Assembly (NCBI GenBank): GCA_905480235.1
Contig: CAJQPP010000078.1
Span: 1 to 64,000, forward strand
Direction: 5' to 3'
DNA: 64,000 nucleotides
Source of the DNA: an uncultured Pirellulaceae bacterium
Lineage (GTDB): Bacteria > Planctomycetota > Planctomycetia > Pirellulales > Pirellulaceae
Numbering within the stretch: the stretch's first letter is position 1; each line of letters opens with the position of its first letter. The translations under genes and the position numbers were made by a program. Below are positions 9,839 to 18,194 of the stretch, piece by piece. The notes beneath the pieces were generated by a model. That model had not been told where the DNA came from and did no database searches. It saw nothing but the letters and a program-made list of their open reading frames with translations.

Positions 9839-12800
9839 TTGAAGCGTCGAGTTATCCAGATGCAAACCGTCGGTATTAATCGACGCGCTGGAGGACTGCG
9901 CTCATATTGCCTTGTTGGGTTCATGCTGTTGGGGGGATTGCTGGGCTCGACAAGCGAATCATTCGCTCAATTTGATCTCACGTTTCCGCAACCCAGCGCG
10001 GAGCTAACGGTTCACGGTCACGCCGACCAGATACGACGTTGGCGGCAGGGGTCTTGGGATGTCTTTCATTTGGCCGGCAATGCGAGTTTATCGCAAGGCA
10101 ATGTTACGCTAGGCGCTCAAGAAGCGATCGTGTGGGTCGACACCGACCCGGGCGAACGGCCAGTAAGCATCCTGGTTTATCTGGAAAAATCTGCACAGCT
10201 TGAAATCCAGCAAAAGTCAGGCAAGGTCGATCGCTTTGAGGACGAGCAATGGTTTGGCCGTCTCCGCACGCGATCCGGGATGCAGTTCAACAACTTGGTG
10301 CAAGAGATCTCGGCTGATAACGCGCCGACGATTTTCCAACGCGGGAACGAACGCCGACAACAGGAAATCGAAACGATACGACAGGCTCAATACGTCATCT
10401 CTCCGATTACTGGTCAGGTTCAGGAGGTGCTGCCTGAGGCACCGGCCATTCCACAGCCAGCAAACCAATTTCCAAATCAAATGGGTGGGCCCACCTTACC
10501 ACCACCATCCCCTGGAGCAGCGACACTACCGCCGCCTGTTTCGAACAGCAACATGAGTACGCAGGTCAGCATTGTGCCCAAGAACTCATCGCGTGGGGGC
10601 AATCTGAACCGTCGAAAAGGGAATCAGCCAGGCGAGTACATTTACGTCAATACCGGTGGAACCCAAATCACCATCGACAGCTCCGAGCTTGGTCGCCTTG
10701 ACCAGATGGGGCAACCTCGCACCAGCCGCTTGGTTATCCAAGCCGACAATATCGTGGCTTGGGAAAGCCCGATGCTAAAAATGGATGGCAGTGCCACGTC
10801 GCGATGGGAAATTTACATGGAGGGCAACATCGTTTTTGCCCAAGGCAACCGAGTCGTATTTGCCGATCGCATGTACTACGACGTACTTTCGCGTCGGGGC
10901 ACGATCCTCAAGGCCGATGTATTAACGCCGATCCCCAGCTACAAGGGCTTGGTGCGTCTCAAAGCAGATGTCGTGCAACAACTTGACGAGAATAATTTAC
11001 AGGCATTCGGAGCGGCTATCACATCCAGTCGCTTGGGTGTGCCACGGTACTGGTTGCAATCTGAACAATTGAATATTTCGCGCACCCCCAGACAAAGCGT
11101 CGACCCGTTTTCCGGATTACCGGTGGTCAATCCCCAAACGGGAGAACAGATTGGGGACGATTACTTTATCGAAAGTAGAGCCAACAAGGTTTACTTGGGT
11201 GGCGTACCGGTTTTTTATTGGCCGCGTCTGCGGACGGATTTAAAGGATCCCAATTATTTCATTAGTCGTTTCCGAGTCGGCAATGACAATATCTTCGGTT
11301 TCCAATTAGGTGTTGGGCTGGATCTATTTCAGTTACTGGGGATTCGCAATCAGCCCGAGAATGCCCGCTGGGTATCCAACATTGACTACTTAAGCGAACG
11401 AGGCTTGGGGGGCGGTACCGATGCCGATTACCGGGGTCCCAGTCTGTTTGGCGCTGCCGGTCTGACCGACAGTTACTTCCGCTCGTGGTTCATCAACGAC
11501 CAGGGCTTTGACAATCTGGGGCTGGATCGCCGCATGGTTCCTCTTGAACAAGAGTTTCGTGGCCGACTTTTGTGGCGGCATCACAAACAATATTCCCGAG
11601 GCCACAACTTGCGAGCCGAACTTGGCTGGTTAAGTGACCGGAATTTTCTTCAGCAGTACTTTGAGAAGGAATGGGACCAGGACAAAAACTACACCACCGG
11701 CATTTGGCTGGAAAAGAACATCAATAGCCACTCCTTCAATCTGGTAGCAGATTATGGGGTCAACGACTTCTTCACCCACACCGATTGGTTGCCACGTTTT
11801 GACCATTACGTGATTGGCCAACCCGTGATGTTTGACCGAGCGGTATGGCATGGAAAAACAACCATCAGCTACGGGAGCTTTCGCACCGCGGTGCCACCCA
11901 CCAATCCAGTTGACGCTCCGAATTTTGATCCGTTGCCCTGGGAGGGTGTTAACCGGGAAGGCATCGTCACCGGAACGCGGCAGGAAATTGATTTCCCATT
12001 TGACATGGGACCGTCTCGCATCGTCCCTTACGTGTTGGGAGGCGCCAGTTACTACCAACAGGATCTGGCCGGTGACGAATTTGTTCGCTTGCTGGGCCAA
12101 GTTGGCCTGCGCACCAGTCTACCGCTGTGGCGTGTGGACCCCACGGTCCACAACACGTTATTAAACTTGAATGGCCTGGCCCACAAAATCAATTGGACAT
12201 CCGAGTATTTGTACGCGGACTCCTCCGCCAATTTCGATCGCCTGCCGCTGTACAATCAATTGGACGACGACGCTCAGGAGTTTTTCCGTCGGCGGTTTGC
12301 CGTGAACACTTTTGGGATTACACCGGGACTCGGTGAAAACGTCGCCCTCAAATACGACGAACGCTATTTCGCGCTTCGCTCCAACACGCAAGGTAACGTC
12401 ACAACACCAGCGATGGAGATTGCGGACGACTTACTTATGGTTCGAACAGGCTTCCGCAATCGCTGGCAAACCAAGCGAGGCCTGCCCGGGGAAGCCCGCG
12501 TGGTCGACTGGGTGACGCTGGATGTGAATTACAATTTTTATCCTAAAGAAGATCGCGATAATTTCGGCTCTCGCTACGGCATGTTCGATTACGATTTCCG
12601 TTGGCAAATTGGTGACCGATTGAGCTTGGTCTCGGATGGCTTTTTTGATTTTTTCAGCCAGGGCCTGCGGACCGCCAGTTTGGGAACAAAAATGAGCCGG
12701 CCCGGTGTCGGTGATTTATACGTTGGCTTCCGCACCATCGAAGGCCCTATCAGCAGCAATGTATTGCTGATGTCGGGTACCTACCGCATGTCAGACAAGT

Positions 12801-13036
12801 GGATCCTCCGTGGTGCCAGTGCCATCGACTTTGCCGAAACGGGAAATATTGGACAGACCTTAAACGTCACACGGGTCGGTGAATCATTCCTCCTTAGCAT
12901 GGGAGTCCAATCTGACACCAGCCAGGATAACCTAGGGTTTCTCTTCGCTATCGAGCCGAGATTTTTCCCGAGCGGAAAACTGGGATTAGTAGGAGGCCAA
13001 CGGATCTTACCCGCCAGCACCGAGAACCTGGACTAG
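9839..13036 (+). CDS. lptD: LptD/OstA-like outer-membrane LPS assembly protein
   Basis: Large exported protein (about 1065 aa) likely to be the outer-membrane beta-barrel that inserts lipopolysaccharide. Start is uncertain: the TTG at 9839 has AAGGA 7 nt upstream and keeps a basic KRR before the hydrophobic signal; the ATG at 9860 is the alternative and also gives a full signal peptide (YCLVGFMLLGGLLGSTSESFA). An OstA/LptA-like periplasmic part spans about residues 25-420 (SRLVIQADNIVAWE, EIYMEGNIVFAQGNRVVFADRMYYD) with a Pro-rich insertion near 200-250. A barrel follows (ANKVYLGGVPVFYWPRLR, the hallmark LptD segment) with many alternating aromatic strands to the C-terminus. It is longer than the roughly 780 aa of enterobacterial LptD because of the insertions. 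Confidence 0.8.
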   Translation: MKRRVIQMQTVGINRRAGGLRSYCLVGFMLLGGLLGSTSESFAQFDLTFPQPSAELTVHGHADQIRRWRQGSWDVFHLAGNASLSQGNVTLGAQEAIVWVDTDPGERPVSILVYLEKSAQLEIQQKSGKVDRFEDEQWFGRLRTRSGMQFNNLVQEISADNAPTIFQRGNERRQQEIETIRQAQYVISPITGQVQEVLPEAPAIPQPANQFPNQMGGPTLPPPSPGAATLPPPVSNSNMSTQVSIVPKNSSRGGNLNRRKGNQPGEYIYVNTGGTQITIDSSELGRLDQMGQPRTSRLVIQADNIVAWESPMLKMDGSATSRWEIYMEGNIVFAQGNRVVFADRMYYDVLSRRGTILKADVLTPIPSYKGLVRLKADVVQQLDENNLQAFGAAITSSRLGVPRYWLQSEQLNISRTPRQSVDPFSGLPVVNPQTGEQIGDDYFIESRANKVYLGGVPVFYWPRLRTDLKDPNYFISRFRVGNDNIFGFQLGVGLDLFQLLGIRNQPENARWVSNIDYLSERGLGGGTDADYRGPSLFGAAGLTDSYFRSWFINDQGFDNLGLDRRMVPLEQEFRGRLLWRHHKQYSRGHNLRAELGWLSDRNFLQQYFEKEWDQDKNYTTGIWLEKNINSHSFNLVADYGVNDFFTHTDWLPRFDHYVIGQPVMFDRAVWHGKTTISYGSFRTAVPPTNPVDAPNFDPLPWEGVNREGIVTGTRQEIDFPFDMGPSRIVPYVLGGASYYQQDLAGDEFVRLLGQVGLRTSLPLWRVDPTVHNTLLNLNGLAHKINWTSEYLYADSSANFDRLPLYNQLDDDAQEFFRRRFAVNTFGITPGLGENVALKYDERYFALRSNTQGNVTTPAMEIADDLLMVRTGFRNRWQTKRGLPGEARVVDWVTLDVNYNFYPKEDRDNFGSRYGMFDYDFRWQIGDRLSLVSDGFFDFFSQGLRTASLGTKMSRPGVGDLYVGFRTIEGPISSNVLLMSGTYRMSDKWILRGASAIDFAETGNIGQTLNVTRVGESFLLSMGVQSDTSQDNLGFLFAIEPRFFPSGKLGLVGGQRILPASTENLD

Positions 13037-13081
13037 ACCGCTATTGGTTAAGGCATTTTCAACCCTCACATCGGAACCAAC

Positions 13082-13471
13082 ATGCCCGGTACATCAGCCA
13101 AGGAACCATTCCAACACCGCCCCCGCAGTTGGTGGAAAAAGTTCGCCGACGCTGCTCGGGGGCTGGGACAGGGAACCCAAGGCCAATCCAGTTTCCTCGT
13201 TCATATACCGGCCGGCATCGCGGTGCTTGGCCTTGCCGCCTATCTGGCTCTTCCACTGGCTCAGTGGTGCTTGTTGCTGCTGTGCGTTGGCATGGTCCTG
13301 GCCGCCGAGTTGTTTAATAGCAGCCTAGAGCAATTGGCGCGCAGTATCACGGAACAAGTTGATCCACACATCGAGGCAGCATTAAATATTGCCTCGGCAG
13401 CCGTCCTTGTGCTGGCTATGACAGCCGCCCTCGTGGGCGGTGTGATCCTCCTGAATGCCTTTTTGGCATAG
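13082..13471 (+). CDS. DgkA/UndPK-like small membrane protein with altered active site
   Basis: Protein of 129 aa with three predicted membrane helices, matching the size and order of the prokaryotic diacylglycerol/undecaprenol kinase family. The central motif AAELFNSSLEQLA corresponds to the E-x-x-N-x-x-x-E signature of E. coli DgkA (E69, N72, E76), all kept. By eye alignment the Lys-Asp pair before the third helix (K94, D95 in DgkA) is Leu-Asn here (ALNIASAAVL), and the N-terminal Glu (E28) seems to be Gln or Ser (GQSSFLVH). Those residues matter for ATP/metal binding and catalysis in DgkA, so activity is open to doubt. The gene starts 45 nt after the LptD-like gene, consistent with an envelope-lipid operon. 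Confidence 0.75.
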   Translation: MPGTSAKEPFQHRPRSWWKKFADAARGLGQGTQGQSSFLVHIPAGIAVLGLAAYLALPLAQWCLLLLCVGMVLAAELFNSSLEQLARSITEQVDPHIEAALNIASAAVLVLAMTAALVGGVILLNAFLA

Positions 13472-13593
13472 TTGCGTGATAAAATTCGCTGCAACCACAA
13501 GCTCAGCCAACGTGTCCTGAGCCCGCACCGGCTCCTGTCACCCTCTTTCGCAGCCGGTTGTACGACCCGAACTCGAAAAAATTATATATTTAT

Positions 13594-13628
13594 TGGGGGT
13601 TAAACGACTTCCTTTGCGTGAACCCCCA
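13594..13628 (+). other. Hairpin in the 5' leader of the candidate selenoprotein gene
   Basis: TGGGGGTT and AACCCCCA form a perfect 8-bp stem around 19 nt, ending about 40 bases before the start codon. It follows an AT-rich TATATATT stretch that could be a -10 region. It may be a leader structure; no known riboswitch consensus is recognised. Confidence 0.3.
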
Positions 13629-13669
13629 TAGCAACTGGCTCTTTCGAAAACCCAAAAGTGAGACATATC

Positions 13670-14725
13670 ATGCTGACACGGCTTACCGCGCCCTTTGCGT
13701 TTTCACTCATCGTTGGCGTTACTCTCGCCACTTATTCGCCCGGCACGGATTTCGTGGATGAAGGTATGCCGACGGGAATCAACTGGTACGGCGTCCTGCA
13801 GGATGGACTGGCGGAGGCGAAACGCACCGGCAAACCGATCCTGTTAACCTCCGCCGCCCCGCAATGCATCGGCGTGTCCGGGATGTGGTGACCGGGCAAG
13901 CAAAATACGGACAGGAGTTTCCTGACCAACGCACAACTTGTTGAAGCCGCCAAAAATTTTATCTGCATCCGCTTGGCCACCTATGAAGACGCCGGGGAGG
14001 CTAAGTTTCTCGAAAACATCTTCACCGGTCGCTCCGGCCATTTGGAAAACACCGTCTTTGTGATGCTGGCCCCGGACGGCAAAAAGCCCCTTTCACAGGC
14101 TGGGCGTGGACCGCAAATGGCATTTCGCTCTCCACAGTTAATGACTCGGGAAATGAAAAAGCTGGCCAAACGCTACCCGCCACAGGATGTTTCAGGTGCG
14201 CCCCTCCTGCCGCAAATGAAAAACTTTCGTTTAGGGTTAAACGTTGCAGAATGCGATGCCCGACCGCTGGTCGTTTGCCTTGCCACCGACGAGGCTGAAA
14301 TGAAAGCCATGCAGGACAAACTCAGTCCACTTAGCTTTAGCGATGAGTTGTGCGGGCGATTTAATTACGCGTCCGTGAATGATCCGGAAGAACTCAAGAC
14401 GATCACAGGGGACAAGCCTGCAAACGGGTTCTTGGTCATTTCACCCGGTGAATTTGGTACTGCTGGAGCAATCCAATTCACCTTGGCCGCCGCTGCCCCC
14501 GCCGCGGAAATTTCGAAGCAGCTAAACGCATTCGCTGATCAATTTCAACGTCGCGATAAGGAACATCGCAAACACGTTCGCAAGGGTCAACAAAACAACG
14601 TCGATTGGCAAACCGAAATCCCGGTGACGGACCCCATGAGCAACGCCGCCAAAGAACGGGCCTCCGGTCAATCCAAAGGCAAACGAGGCGGCCGTCGTGG
14701 CAAAGGGAAACGCCGAGATCGTTAA
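13670..14725 (+). CDS. Candidate selenoprotein: thioredoxin-like protein with in-frame TGA (Sec74)
   Basis: Two ORFs of the track (13658-13891 and 13973-14725) are in the same frame and are separated only by a single TGA at 13889-13891; the 27 codons between TGA and the second ORF are open and protein-like. Read through, the product is 351 aa with a signal peptide (MLTRLTAPFAFSLIVGVTLA). GKPILLTSAAPQC aligns with the thioredoxin segment KPVLVDFWAPWC, putting Cys66 at the N-terminal active-site cysteine; the TGA falls eight residues later (C-IGVSGMW-U). ENTVFVMLAPDGKK resembles the strand and turn after the thioredoxin cis-Pro. A second alpha/beta domain (about 195-300) and a very basic C-terminus (KRGGRRGKGKRR) follow. 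A SECIS-like hairpin starts 17 nt after TGA. Alternatives are a nonsense mutation or a sequencing error. Start: ATG 13670; GTG 13658 is possible. Confidence 0.65.
13909..13927 (+). promoter_or_regulatory. Bacterial SECIS-like stem-loop downstream of in-frame TGA
   Basis: GGACAGG-AGTTT-CCTGACC folds into a stem of two G-C pairs, an A-A mismatch and four pairs (CAGG/CCTG), closing a five-base loop with G at its second position. The loop begins 24 nt after the TGA. Bacterial SECIS elements are small hairpins with G among the first two loop bases, about 16-37 nt from UGA, so both features fit. Confidence 0.55.
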
Positions 14726-14754
14726 TGTGGCGACTGTGACACCCGCAAGACAGA

Positions 14755-14790
14755 ATAAAAAAAGACCCGGCCAATGGCCGGGTCTTTTTG
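14755..14790. terminator. Bidirectional terminator between the candidate selenoprotein and PEP-CTERM genes
   Basis: AAAGACCCGGCC-AAT-GGCCGGGTCTTT is a perfect 12-bp stem with A-run before and T-run after, so it can stop transcription from both converging genes. Confidence 0.92.
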
Positions 14791-14825
14791 TTTTAATCGA
14801 CTGTTGCGAATCCGCTTGTCTTCAC

Positions 14826-15575
14826 TTATTTGCGACGACGACGCATGGCGAATCCGACTGCTCCGATACCGACGATCAAAGCTGAAGATGGCTCAGGAAC
14901 GGCTGAGGCAAAGTTCAGGTTGTCGTAATAGACACCGCTGCCGGAGAAGTTGGAAGCTGTGTTCACAAAACCGATTTGCACAGTCTCGCCAACCCAACTG
15001 GCATCATTGATATCGAGGGAAAGTTGGCCATCAACCCATGTTGTGGTTGCACCGGCGGTATCAAAAGTGTCGTTGTAAAGTGTAGCGAAACTACCGTCGG
15101 AAGTTTTCAAAACCTTTACGAAAGCGAATGCATCTTGTTCCGGTCCGGGATCGCCTACAGCAAACTGAAAATCGAAAGTCCAAACGGAATTCAGGTCGCC
15201 GGCTCCAACCAGACCCATCTCACGAAAGATGTTGGCTTCGATTACGTTGTTCGATCCATTACCGTGATCGCCATTGTTGTAATCGTTATAGGTGTTCATG
15301 TAGAACGTGCCTTGGCCAGGACCCGCCGCTCCGCTGGCAACTGCCGAAAATGCCGGTCCGCCGTTGGGAGCAGGAAAGGCAAAGTAGTTGTACAGGAAAC
15401 CGCCCGACGAATCGAAAACGTTGGCACCGACTAACCAACCGTCACCACTCAATGCGGTAGCCCCAGCTGGATCGGGGAAATTCTCAAAATTTTGGGAGTA
15501 ATTCGAAAGATCGGCTTGTGCGGCGAGCGGGAAGAGCATCGCAACGGACAAAGCCAAACAGCTGCGGAGAGACAT
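14826..15575 (-). CDS. PEP-CTERM sorted exported protein
   Basis: Protein of 249 aa with an N-terminal signal peptide (CLALSVAMLFPLAAQA) and a C-terminal PEP-CTERM sorting signal: VPEPSSA, a hydrophobic helix and RRRRK. PEP-CTERM proteins are exported and processed by an exosortase, often linked to exopolysaccharide. The middle is an acidic, aromatic, Asn/Gly-rich beta-sandwich-like domain (QNFENFPDPAG, TTTWVDGQLSLDI, YYDNLNF), a layout common in carbohydrate-binding modules, but no family is assigned. Its promoter region carries two operator-like sites for the neighbouring LacI regulator (15658-15674 and 15734-15747), so it is likely repressed by that protein together with the DUF1559 gene. 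Confidence 0.85.
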   Translation of the reverse strand: MSLRSCLALSVAMLFPLAAQADLSNYSQNFENFPDPAGATALSGDGWLVGANVFDSSGGFLYNYFAFPAPNGGPAFSAVASGAAGPGQGTFYMNTYNDYNNGDHGNGSNNVIEANIFREMGLVGAGDLNSVWTFDFQFAVGDPGPEQDAFAFVKVLKTSDGSFATLYNDTFDTAGATTTWVDGQLSLDINDASWVGETVQIGFVNTASNFSGSGVYYDNLNFASAVPEPSSALIVGIGAVGFAMRRRRK

Positions 15576-15657
15576 GTTTGCACCTTGGGTTGATTAAAAC
15601 ATTTACAGAAAATAGATAATCGATCCGGACGAGCAAGTAGGCAGGGTCTGCCTATGC

Positions 15658-15674
15658 TTTTGGGAGCGGTTTCA
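15658..15674 (-). promoter_or_regulatory. LacI-type operator downstream of the PEP-CTERM promoter
   Basis: On the minus strand this reads TGAAACCGCTCCCAAAA. The identical 17 bases occur at 16987-17003 ahead of the DUF1559 gene. It begins 10 bases after the predicted -10 hexamer, where a bound repressor would block initiation. One half matches the palindromic TGAAA-CG sites near the regulator gene. Confidence 0.65.
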
Positions 15675-15684
15675 AGCAGATGTC

Positions 15685-15713
15685 AGTATCATTGCTAGAA
15701 AAATGAGTGTCAA
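15685..15713 (-). promoter_or_regulatory. Predicted promoter of the PEP-CTERM gene
   Basis: Minus strand: TTGACA (perfect -35), a 17-base spacer, GATACT (-10, four of six). Operator-like sites flank it on both sides. Confidence 0.6.
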
Positions 15714-15733
15714 GGATTTTTCTTGACAAATCG

Positions 15734-15747
15734 TGAAACTGGTTTCA
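15734..15747. promoter_or_regulatory. Palindromic LacI-type operator upstream of the PEP-CTERM promoter
   Basis: TGAAACTGGTTTCA is a near-perfect palindrome with the pattern TGAAA-N4-TTTCA. It lies about 20 bases upstream of the -35 hexamer at 15708-15713 and just past the 3' end of the regulator gene. Confidence 0.6.
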
Positions 15748-15799
15748 GGCACAAACTCATTTGATTTCCCCGCAAAAACGTTCACCAGAAGGACGTTTG

Positions 15800-16804
15800 T
15801 TAGCGACGTCGGGAAACCGACTCCCGGATCACCAAATCTGCCTTCAGGCGTGGGATTTCGACGTCCCCCTCGGAGAGCATGCCCACAAGAGCCTGGGCAG
15901 CCGAAACGCCCATCTCCAAGGCCGGTTGTCGCACCGTGGTTAATGGCGGAGTAATAAATGCCGAGTTGGGCTGGTCATCAAAACCGATGATAGAAATGTC
16001 CTCAGGAACGCGAATACCTTTGCGATAGAGTGCCAACCTGGCTCCATAAGCCATTTCATCGTTGGCTGTGAAGATGGCCGTGAAACTGTGGCCCCGCATC
16101 AGCAGCGACTCCACCCCCATAACACCTGACTGGCCGCTGAAATCTCCCTCGATCACCAACTCGGTTTTGAAATCCAAGTTGGCATCCGTCAGTGCCTGAC
16201 AATAACCCTTGAAACGCCGCGTGGCGTCCTGATGCCGACGAATCCCGGTAAGGTGAGCAATATTTTCATGACCAGCATCAATTAAGAAGCGAGTGGCTTG
16301 GTAAGCAGCATCAAAGTTGTCGATAAATACGCAGCGATCGCTGAGAGCATCGAGTTGGCGAGCGACCACAATGATCGGTTTTTGCTGGGATAAATGAACC
16401 AATTTCTCCTCGCTCAGCGAGCCGCCGACAACAATCAGGCCATCCACGTGCCGACCCAACAGAGTCCCGATAACCTCTTCCTCCACCTTCGATTTCCACT
16501 GCCCATCAACAAAAACGGGTGCATAAACGGAGTCTCTCAGCCCGGAAATGATGCCCTGAGAAACGGAATCGTAGAACGGCGAACCAATGTTTTGCGTAAC
16601 GATCCCGATGGTCATCGATTGCCCACCCGCCAATCCGCGGGCAAAGATGTTGGGCTGAAAATTCAGTTTCTCCATCGCCGCCAGCACGGCCTTGCGCTTT
16701 TTCTCCGCGACGGGAGTACTATTATTAATGACTCTTGAGACGGTACTTTTGGAGACATTAGCCGTTTCAGCAATATCTTGAATCGTTACGTTTTTGAACT
16801 CCAT
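15800..16804 (-). CDS. LacI-family transcriptional regulator
   Basis: Repressor of 334 aa. The N-terminal helix-turn-helix and hinge (VTIQDIAETANVSKSTVSRVINN, residues about 6-28, then LNFQPNIFARGLAGGQS) are typical of LacI. The sugar-binding periplasmic-protein-like domain fills residues about 60-334, with TIGIVTQNIGSPFYDSV, GLIVVGG, AIFTANDEMAYGA and the C-terminal ISIIGFDDQPNS. It sits between the PEP-CTERM gene and the DUF1559 gene, and operator-like sequences lie at its own promoter and at both neighbours. By context it probably senses a sugar or oligosaccharide released by the glycosidases downstream; the ligand cannot be read from sequence. Confidence 0.93.
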   Translation of the reverse strand: MEFKNVTIQDIAETANVSKSTVSRVINNSTPVAEKKRKAVLAAMEKLNFQPNIFARGLAGGQSMTIGIVTQNIGSPFYDSVSQGIISGLRDSVYAPVFVDGQWKSKVEEEVIGTLLGRHVDGLIVVGGSLSEEKLVHLSQQKPIIVVARQLDALSDRCVFIDNFDAAYQATRFLIDAGHENIAHLTGIRRHQDATRRFKGYCQALTDANLDFKTELVIEGDFSGQSGVMGVESLLMRGHSFTAIFTANDEMAYGARLALYRKGIRVPEDISIIGFDDQPNSAFITPPLTTVRQPALEMGVSAAQALVGMLSEGDVEIPRLKADLVIRESVSRRR

Positions 16805-16905
16805 AGGAGACTCAGTTCTTTTTTGGGGTCAGTTTTTTTTGCACGTTTTCGTGAAACGCGATCAGATTTTGACTCGAAACAATCAAAATACGCTCTCGTT
16901 ACGTA

Positions 16906-16928
16906 ATTATACCCTGAAAACGGTTTCA
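16906..16928 (-). promoter_or_regulatory. Promoter and operator of the LacI gene (autoregulation)
   Basis: Minus strand: the palindrome TGAAACCGTTTTCA (16915-16928) ends three bases before a perfect TATAAT (16906-16911). The operator thus overlaps the spacer between a weak T-rich -35 and the -10, an arrangement expected for self-repression. Confidence 0.65.
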
Positions 16929-16946
16929 AAAAAACGACAAAAACAG

Positions 16947-16974
16947 TTGACACAGATCAAGATTCCTTCAAAAT
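16947..16974 (+). promoter_or_regulatory. Predicted promoter of the DUF1559 gene
   Basis: TTGACA, a 16-base spacer and CAAAAT (four of six). The operator at 16987 follows 12 bases later, the same geometry as at the PEP-CTERM promoter. Confidence 0.55.
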
Positions 16975-16986
16975 GGAGAAGCGGCC

Positions 16987-17003
16987 TGAAACCGCTCCCA
17001 AAA
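16987..17003 (+). promoter_or_regulatory. LacI-type operator of the DUF1559 gene
   Basis: TGAAACCGCTCCCAAAA, identical over 17 bases to the site before the PEP-CTERM gene on the other strand. Confidence 0.65.
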
Positions 17004-17040
17004 TCGTTCATTCTCTGTTCTCTTGTTAAAAGGCGTAAAC

Positions 17041-18141
17041 ATGATTGCTTCGTCGGCTCGTCGTCAAAAGACAGCCTTTACTCTCATCGAGTTATTAGTC
17101 GTTATTGCCATTATTGGCATTCTTGTCAGCTTGCTGCTGCCCGCCGTACAACAAGTACGCGAAGCAGCCCGTCGCACCGAATGCTTGAACAATCTTAAGC
17201 AAATCGGTTTGGCTTCTCAAAATTTCGTCTCGGCTCAAGGCAAATTCCCAACTGCGGGCGGGTCGGACTGGGATTTCTGGGTCATGCAAAACGGCTGGCC
17301 AGATCCTGATTGGATTAACGGCATGTCGGTTAGGAACGGCCGATACGAATCAGCTGGATGGTCATTTCAATTGCTTGAGTTTATCGAGCAGGACAATCTT
17401 GCAAGACAGCGCAAGGATTTCGGTTGGGAGGGCGGAGACTACCCGCTAATCTCGACGAGCATTTCGACCTACAATTGCCCCTCTCGCGGCGAACGATTTG
17501 GTGTCCTCGGTCTTAATGCCGTGGCACTCGGCGATTACGCCGGCATCATGGGCAGCGAAAACGATCTGCCAGATGGCGAATGGGGATTCTCGTTCAACGA
17601 AGGTCAGTCGCCCAACGTAAACGAAGCTAGATTCGTTTGGAGCGGAATCATCTCGCGCGGTGGCCATACTGATTTTGTTTCAAATTCCGGATCTTCAACG
17701 GTCACTAAGTTTCCTCGTGTTACCTTCGCTTCGATTACCGATGGTAGCTCCAACACCGCCATGATCATGGAAAAAGCCGTAGCGGTTGAAAACTGGTCAA
17801 TTCCTGACACGGGCGGTTATGATTTTTGGGAGCTGAAAGGTTACTACAGCGGTGCGGATTGGCAAAATATGCGAGTTGTCACAGATAATGCTGGACCGGG
17901 CACCAACCCCGACGTGGGAATCATTTCGGACTCGGTAACTCGTCCTCAAGCTTGGCACAGCTATCCCACCGGCGACCGTCCCTTTGAAAAAGGATTTGGA
18001 TCGGCTCACCCAGCTACATTCAATTCAGTATTTGGCGACGGTTCTTGCCGACCCATTGCTTACAATGTTGATTTGACATTGATGAATAATTTGGGCAAAC
18101 GAAATGATGGAACCGTATTGGATCTGTCGCAAATTTTCTAG
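17041..18141 (+). CDS. DUF1559 protein with prepilin-type N-terminal signal
   Basis: Protein of 366 aa of the large planctomycete DUF1559 family. The N-terminus has the type IV prepilin/pseudopilin cleavage-methylation motif ([17 protein letters not shown]), followed by the conserved [28 protein letters not shown]. The C-terminal end has the usual family pattern [13 protein letters not shown]. The ATG at 17041 is taken because AAGGCG lies upstream; the track start at 17023 has none. These proteins are exported by a type II-secretion-like machine and are thought to form or decorate pseudopili. Here the gene lies beside a LacI regulator, in front of glycosidase genes, and carries the shared operator, so this copy is likely induced with a particular polysaccharide. 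Confidence 0.92.
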   Translation: MIASSARRQKTAFTLIELLVVIAIIGILVSLLLPAVQQVREAARRTECLNNLKQIGLASQNFVSAQGKFPTAGGSDWDFWVMQNGWPDPDWINGMSVRNGRYESAGWSFQLLEFIEQDNLARQRKDFGWEGGDYPLISTSISTYNCPSRGERFGVLGLNAVALGDYAGIMGSENDLPDGEWGFSFNEGQSPNVNEARFVWSGIISRGGHTDFVSNSGSSTVTKFPRVTFASITDGSSNTAMIMEKAVAVENWSIPDTGGYDFWELKGYYSGADWQNMRVVTDNAGPGTNPDVGIISDSVTRPQAWHSYPTGDRPFEKGFGSAHPATFNSVFGDGSCRPIAYNVDLTLMNNLGKRNDGTVLDLSQIF

Positions 18142-18194
18142 TTTATTATCTTGGCGTTTAAGATATTTACGCCCAACCCTTGCAGGTGAATCGC

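Noticed and set aside
13889-13891. Treating the TGA as a plain nonsense mutation of a pseudogene
   Set aside because: Both halves keep protein-like composition, no other stop or frameshift is present, and a SECIS-like hairpin follows. It cannot be excluded, so it is listed as the main alternative rather than the main call.
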